From UBA6168 sp039819485 (GTDB taxonomy: Bacteria > Bacteroidota > Bacteroidia > Chitinophagales > Saprospiraceae), in contig JBCBRY010000011.1 of the NCBI GenBank assembly GCA_039819485.1, positions 1 to 64,000 on the forward strand: DNA of 64,000 bases. The letters are read 5' to 3'. Below are positions 60,202-64,000 of the stretch, piece after piece. How positions within the stretch are numbered: the stretch's first letter is position 1; each line of letters begins with the position of its first letter. A program made the position numbers and the translations under genes. Under the pieces are notes generated by a model. That model did no database searches. It had not been told where the DNA came from and was given only the letters and a program-made list of their open reading frames with translations.

Positions 60202-60222
60202 GCGCTGCCCTCGTGGCAGCGC
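60202..60222. repeat. Perfect 8-bp hairpin, GC-rich
   Basis: GCGCTGCC (60202-60209) pairs exactly with 60215-60222 across CTCGT. It could be part of a structured RNA. Confidence 0.75.
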
Positions 60223-60323
60223 CAGTTAGGGTCTTCCCCATTACCGACCAGAAAAGCCACACACTAATATTCCCCTTTTATCCCCCAACCCGAAAAACCC
60301 TTCACACGATGTTACACTATATT

Positions 60324-60354
60324 GGCAACCATCTTTAGGTGGTTGCCTTTTTTT
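60324..60354 (+). terminator. Orphan plus-strand intrinsic terminator
   Basis: GGCAACCA (60324-60331) pairs with TGGTTGCC (60340-60347), followed by TTTTTTT. It reads as a terminator on the plus strand only; no plus-strand gene precedes it. Confidence 0.78.
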
Positions 60355-60360
60355 AGCGAT

Positions 60361-60409
60361 TCTCTGCGGAATTGCTTTTCTCGCGCAGAGGGCGCATAGT
60401 CCGCAGAGA
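60361..60409. repeat. TCTCTGCGGA inverted repeat
   Basis: TCTCTGCGGA (60361-60370) pairs exactly with 60400-60409. The interior continues with CGCGCAGAGG, another form of the CTCTGCG word, in the style of the stutter palindromes. Confidence 0.7.
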
Positions 60410-60460
60410 AATTTTATGTGCGAATTATTTTGGCATTACAGGTAGTGGTTTAACTGCTCT

Positions 60461-61603
60461 CTAATCCACGATCATTTCTGCCGTGTTCAACTCCTGTTGT
60501 TTGATCTCTTTTGGCAGTTCCCGGTATTCATATTGCTGGTTCCTCAACTTGGGTTCGTACCCGGCGTCCCGGATCGCCTGTTGGATGCCATCAGCGGTAA
60601 AACGGAAACGGGCACCAGCTGCCGACACTACATTTTCCTCGATCATGATACTACCAAAATCATTGGCACCAGCGTGGAGGCAAAGCTGCGCAACTTGTTT
60701 TCCAACGGTCAGCCAACTGGCCTGAATATTTGTCACGTTGGGCAACATGATACGGCTCATCGCGATCATCCGTACGTATTCGTCGCCGGTGCAGGTATTG
60801 CGGGCACGTTTGATTTTTTTCAGGATGGTATCCTCGTCTTGAAATGGCCAGGGTATGAAAGCAATGAAGCCTTTGGCACCGGTTGGTTTGCGGTCCTGTA
60901 CTTCCCTGATTTTTACCAAGTGCTGCATCCGTTCGAGGTTGGTTTCGATGTGGCCGAACATCATGGTGGCGGAAGTGGTCAGGCCAACATTGTGTGCTTC
61001 GTGCATGATATCGAGCCATTCTTTGGCACCGCATTTCCCTGCGGAAATGAGGCGTCGTACCCGGTCATCCAGAATTTCTGCACCTGCTCCGGGAAGGCTG
61101 TCGAGGCCCGCTTCTTTCAGTGCTTTCAACACTTCGTAATGTGTCGATTTTTCCAACTTGGTCACGTGGGCAATCTCCGGTGGGCCTAATGCGTGCAACT
61201 TTAAATTGGGGTACAGCGACTTCAGTTCGCTGAACAAGTTGCAGTAATATTCCAATCCAAGGTCCGGATGGTGACCACCCTGCAGCAGCAATTGCTCGCC
61301 GCCATAAGCGAAGGTCTCTTCAATTTTCTGTTTGTATTCTTCGATGCTGGTGATGTAGCTCTCCTCATGACCCGGACGGCGGAAAAAATTGCAAAACTTA
61401 CAATTTGCAATGCAGACATTCGTCGTATTGGAGTTGCGGTCGATGATCCAGGTGACCACATTATTGGGGACGTGGTGCTGACGGAGTCGGTTGCCAACGT
61501 ACATGAGTTCCGCAGTGGAGGCATTTTCAAAAAGAAAGACACCTTCTTCGGCGGTGAGGTGTTCGAGGCGCAGGGCCTTATGCAATAAAGCGTCAGTTTG
61601 CAT
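60461..61603 (-). CDS. mqnC: Cyclic dehypoxanthinyl futalosine synthase, radical SAM
   Basis: The 380-residue radical SAM enzyme has the cluster motif NVCIANCKFCNFF (C64, C68, C71), then LQGGHHPDLGLEYYCN, GAGAEILDDRVR and the C-terminal ANDFGSIMIEENVVSAAG, which matches MqnC of the futalosine menaquinone pathway. It converts dehypoxanthine futalosine to cyclic dehypoxanthine futalosine. MqnE is similar but has a different C-terminal pattern. No other mqn gene is in this window. Confidence 0.92.
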   Translation of the reverse strand: MQTDALLHKALRLEHLTAEEGVFLFENASTAELMYVGNRLRQHHVPNNVVTWIIDRNSNTTNVCIANCKFCNFFRRPGHEESYITSIEEYKQKIEETFAYGGEQLLLQGGHHPDLGLEYYCNLFSELKSLYPNLKLHALGPPEIAHVTKLEKSTHYEVLKALKEAGLDSLPGAGAEILDDRVRRLISAGKCGAKEWLDIMHEAHNVGLTTSATMMFGHIETNLERMQHLVKIREVQDRKPTGAKGFIAFIPWPFQDEDTILKKIKRARNTCTGDEYVRMIAMSRIMLPNVTNIQASWLTVGKQVAQLCLHAGANDFGSIMIEENVVSAAGARFRFTADGIQQAIRDAGYEPKLRNQQYEYRELPKEIKQQELNTAEMIVD

Positions 61604-61741
61604 TATGATAAATTATTGGATTTGTAAGCTGGTGAAAAATCAGGGGGGTTAAAAAGAAAACAAAGATAGGTAAATAGGGTTTTTGGAAAGTTTTTGAAAT
61701 ATTAAATGGAGCCATTCGGACTTGACTCTTATTGTTTGCTT

Positions 61742-63190
61742 TTACCAACCCCCATCAAAATAGCGCTGGGGAACATCCCCCTTCGATTTTTTCTTCCGGC
61801 GCTTTTTCTTTTTTCGTTTCTTTTTTTCTTTCTTAGAAATTTCGGGCGCCTGGTAAGCCAGGCGGGGAGCGAAAGTACGGCGAGTCAGTGGTGTCCATTG
61901 TTGGGCAAGGCTTTGTATGGCGACCTGTTCCCGTTTTGGTGCTGTATAAGCTAATAATTCTTTTTCTTGAAAACACAGCCCTGCGGACAAAGCAGTAGCC
62001 AGCGGTGTTTCAGCGATCGTACCAGACCGGTTTTTATCTTCAATATAATCCCCAACGATATCCCAGACGATGGCGCCGTTCAAATTGTTTTCAACGATGT
62101 ATCTTCCTTTATTGAAAATACTCTTTTCATCGTCGTAAGTGACAAAGGTTTTTAATTTTTTGCCTTTTAAATAAGGCACTCCTGCTTGTTCATCCCATTT
62201 ATAATAAAACTTGTGTTGCTGCGCAATGATGTTGTAATAGGCCGGTGTGCCCTTGTCTTTGGCAAATGTTTTTTCATCCTTTAGCTTTTGAGAGGCTTTA
62301 TGAATATCTGCCTTACCTCTTGTTTGCAGGCTCCTGCCAAAAAAAGCAAGACCGATGTTTATTTTTGAAGGATGCACCAGGTGCTTTTCTGTCAAAAGTT
62401 GGACAGAGCTATTGATGTCGTAGCCTTCCACTCCCTTGCGGGGGGCATATAAAGGCGAGTGGTGATTGGTCCGGCTGGGCTTGCTGCCATAATAGCTGTA
62501 GGTCATCAGGTTAATCTGGTCAAGCAATGGGGCTACCGCTTCCCAGTCAATTTGCTCAAGGTGTGACCTGCCAGCCCCGAAATCAGCAGTCAGCCATATC
62601 TTTTTTCCCGTTTCTTTTTGCAGCACGTCAAAGAGGCGGGACACTTCTTTAATCAGCAATGTGAAATTTTCTGCATCCTCTTGGTGTCTGGGATATTCCC
62701 AATCTATATCAACTCCATCAACTTGGAAAGTACGGATCAGTTCAACGCAGCTTTCTGCAAAACGACGTCTTTTTATCGGACTACTCGCAACTGCCGGAAA
62801 GTTTTTGGAGAGGGTCCAGCCGCCAATGGAGATTAAAACTTTTACCCCGTGTGCATGTGCTTTGTCGACCAGGGAAGTGCCTTTTCGGTGCAGCGAGCGA
62901 TCTAGGGCTTTGCTCTTTTTGTATCCTTTGTTGGCTTCGTCTGTAAACTCCCCCAGCAACAGTGTTTTGTCTGCCAATGGATCGAACAGCGAAATACTGC
63001 CATCTTTGTTGGGGGTTAAAAAAGCATAATTGATGAAAGAGTATTTGCTGTAGTCAATCGTGGAAGGGTTTACTAACCGGCCACGGTCATACCACTTCCA
63101 ACTGGGATAAAAAGCCACTACCTCCCGACAGGGCTGGGCTTGCAGCTCGCCACAAAAAATCAGTAGGAATAAGAGGTGGAAATATCTCAT
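61742..63190 (-). CDS. GH18 chitinase-like protein with polybasic C-terminus
   Basis: The 482-residue protein has a signal peptide ending LQAQ (residue 19), then a GH18 TIM-barrel: YSFINYAFL, VLISIGGWTLSKNF, and the catalytic motif DGVDIDWEYP, with the acid/base Glu at 165. INLMTYSYYG and VWDIVGDY follow as the family's later motifs. The last 60 residues hold a dense Lys/Arg run (KKEKKKRKKKKRRKKKSKGD) and no T9SS domain. It likely cleaves chitin or related glycans outside the cytoplasm. The basic tail may anchor it to anionic polymers. Confidence 0.88.
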   Translation of the reverse strand: MRYFHLLFLLIFCGELQAQPCREVVAFYPSWKWYDRGRLVNPSTIDYSKYSFINYAFLTPNKDGSISLFDPLADKTLLLGEFTDEANKGYKKSKALDRSLHRKGTSLVDKAHAHGVKVLISIGGWTLSKNFPAVASSPIKRRRFAESCVELIRTFQVDGVDIDWEYPRHQEDAENFTLLIKEVSRLFDVLQKETGKKIWLTADFGAGRSHLEQIDWEAVAPLLDQINLMTYSYYGSKPSRTNHHSPLYAPRKGVEGYDINSSVQLLTEKHLVHPSKINIGLAFFGRSLQTRGKADIHKASQKLKDEKTFAKDKGTPAYYNIIAQQHKFYYKWDEQAGVPYLKGKKLKTFVTYDDEKSIFNKGRYIVENNLNGAIVWDIVGDYIEDKNRSGTIAETPLATALSAGLCFQEKELLAYTAPKREQVAIQSLAQQWTPLTRRTFAPRLAYQAPEISKKEKKKRKKKKRRKKKSKGDVPQRYFDGGW

Positions 63191-63222
63191 TAGAAGGAGT
63201 CAGGAGTCAGGAGTCAGGGGAC

Positions 63223-63269
63223 AGGGGACAGGAGTCAGGGGGCTGATGTTTGCCTGACTCCTGTCCCCT
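63223..63269. repeat. Stutter palindrome built on GGAGTCA
   Basis: AGGGGACAGGAGTCAGG (63223-63239) pairs exactly with 63253-63269. The left flank is an array of GGAGTCA words from 63197 on. It lies between two minus-strand genes, between the TraB stop and the chitinase start. Confidence 0.9.
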
Positions 63270-63282
63270 GATCCCTGACCCC

Positions 63283-64000
63283 TCATCGGACAGGTTTTAC
63301 AGTGTAGCCTTCTTTACGCAATAATGAAACCACACCTTGTTCTCCACCGAGGTGACCTGCACCGACGGCAAAGAAGGTAGGCTGCTCCAGCATCATTTTT
63401 CCCATGACGGGTATCCAGTTTTTGTTACGTGTATTTAAGAGAAGATCCTCATATTCTGCAATGCCTTCGTCTCCGCCCATCATGTCCACCATGCCTTTGA
63501 TGTCTTGATTTTTGTAGAGTTCTACCATTTTGGCAAACTCCTCGTCTCCGGCATCGGCAGATTTGATGCTTTCTACGAGCATCTGGGCTTGTGCGTCGTA
63601 GGGGATGCTGTCAAAGACGCTCATTTGGAATTCCATGCTTTCGAGCCCGCCCATTTTCTTGCCCTTGGCCATTTCCATGATTTCCATTTCATAGGAAAGC
63701 ATTTCACCTGAGCTCATTGCCGTGGGCGACATGTCGCCCGAAGCCATGACGGTCAGGAACATGGGCTTGATACGCTCGAACATGAATAGTGGCAGCCCGA
63801 TTTCCTGAAAATGGTCTTGCACCAGTTTGTAATCCTCCTCACTGAGCAAGTCTTTGAGTGTTTTTCCTCCTTCCATGAAGGCTTGCATCAGCAGGCCCAA
63901 CTGAGCGGACATGTCGGTCATGTCTTCCATGTTGATTTCGAAAGTGACCATTTCCGACCGTTCGATAAATGCTTTGGTACTGTCTGTCATAAAGAAATCA
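63283..64000 (-). CDS. TraB/GumN family protein (5' end outside window)
   Basis: The frame is open to the right edge: just before MTDSTKAFIERS it reads DFF, as in longer TraB proteins, so the real start lies past 64000. Visible residues show the family's VTFEINMEDMTD, a Met-rich helical middle, and the C-terminal FAVGAGHLGGEQGVVSLLRKEGY, with the conserved His. TraB/GumN proteins are metal-dependent hydrolases or protease-like; the biological substrate is unknown. It precedes the chitinase gene on the same strand. Confidence 0.82.
   Translation of the reverse strand, partial: DFFMTDSTKAFIERSEMVTFEINMEDMTDMSAQLGLLMQAFMEGGKTLKDLLSEEDYKLVQDHFQEIGLPLFMFERIKPMFLTVMASGDMSPTAMSSGEMLSYEMEIMEMAKGKKMGGLESMEFQMSVFDSIPYDAQAQMLVESIKSADAGDEEFAKMVELYKNQDIKGMVDMMGGDEGIAEYEDLLLNTRNKNWIPVMGKMMLEQPTFFAVGAGHLGGEQGVVSLLRKEGYTVKPVR

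Larger units (their letters stand above)
59899..60460. other. 562-bp intergenic region with hairpins and an orphan plus-strand terminator
   Basis: No open reading frame of note is present between crtA and mqnC, both on the minus strand. The region holds a hairpin at 60202-60222, a plus-strand terminator-like hairpin at 60324-60354 and a small inverted repeat at 60361-60409. The terminator has no plus-strand gene in front of it. A small RNA from the plus strand is possible. Confidence 0.6.

Noticed and set aside
1..64000. Search for tRNA, rRNA, insertion sequences, phage genes and toxin-antitoxin pairs
   Set aside because: No tRNA-like TPsiC/anticodon arms, rRNA stretches, transposases, integrases or TA families were recognised.

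Overview
The window looks like a chromosomal segment from a member of the Bacteroidota, most likely the Saprospiria. Supporting signs are a type IX secretion (T9SS) sorting domain on a secreted dehydrogenase, a serine palmitoyltransferase sphingolipid cluster, a LytS/LytTR pair, family-typical proteins (DUF4783, HD-DUF5706), Bacteroidota-type promoters (TAnnTTTG -7 boxes), few Shine-Dalgarno sequences, and CrtD/CruF carotenoid genes of the kind needed for saproxanthin-like pigments. The class assignment is inference. No phage, integrase, transposase, CRISPR array, rRNA or tRNA was seen.

Layout. 0-5.2 kb: a minus-strand run that reads as a sphingolipid module (fatty-acid/ceramide hydroxylase, PAP2 phosphoceramide-type transferase, lipoprotein, serine palmitoyltransferase, GNAT protein cut by the window edge). 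5.4-9.7 kb: PqqB-like lipoprotein, S41 protease, GMC-type oxidoreductase. 10-17 kb: MoxR ATPase and DUF58 protein (divergent), metallo-hydrolase, PhyH oxygenase, psuG, DUF937, and an orphan Pycsar-effector-like membrane protein with a decayed HD domain. 17-33 kb: fadD, small envelope proteins, LolA, GT39 glycosyltransferase, S9 peptidase, T9SS-exported sugar dehydrogenase, ABC exporter, gpmI. 33-43 kb: EamA exporter, thrABC operon with two ParB-type parS sites, an ScfR-like regulator, and an EF-G paralogue lacking the catalytic His. 43-55.8 kb: OmpA-like protein, glutaryl-CoA dehydrogenase, a FolB-CWC fusion, tatA, a 2OG oxygenase, a LytS/LytTR system, glutathione peroxidase, holB-ricT, lpdA. 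55.9-60 kb: carotenoid genes crtD-cruF-methyltransferase and a convergent crtA. 60.4-64 kb: mqnC (futalosine menaquinone route), GH18 chitinase, TraB/GumN protein (cut by the edge).

The most unusual DNA features are not genes. Many intergenic gaps hold a near-palindrome built by stuttering one short word (GGAAATT, ATTCTTC, GGAGTCA, CGGATTG and others). The word differs between loci but the architecture is the same, and the elements occur after genes, between same-strand genes and even in a divergent promoter gap. A second highlight is an exact 16-bp parS consensus site, with a second parS-like palindrome 444 bp away inside thrC; this suggests the window lies in the replication-origin domain.
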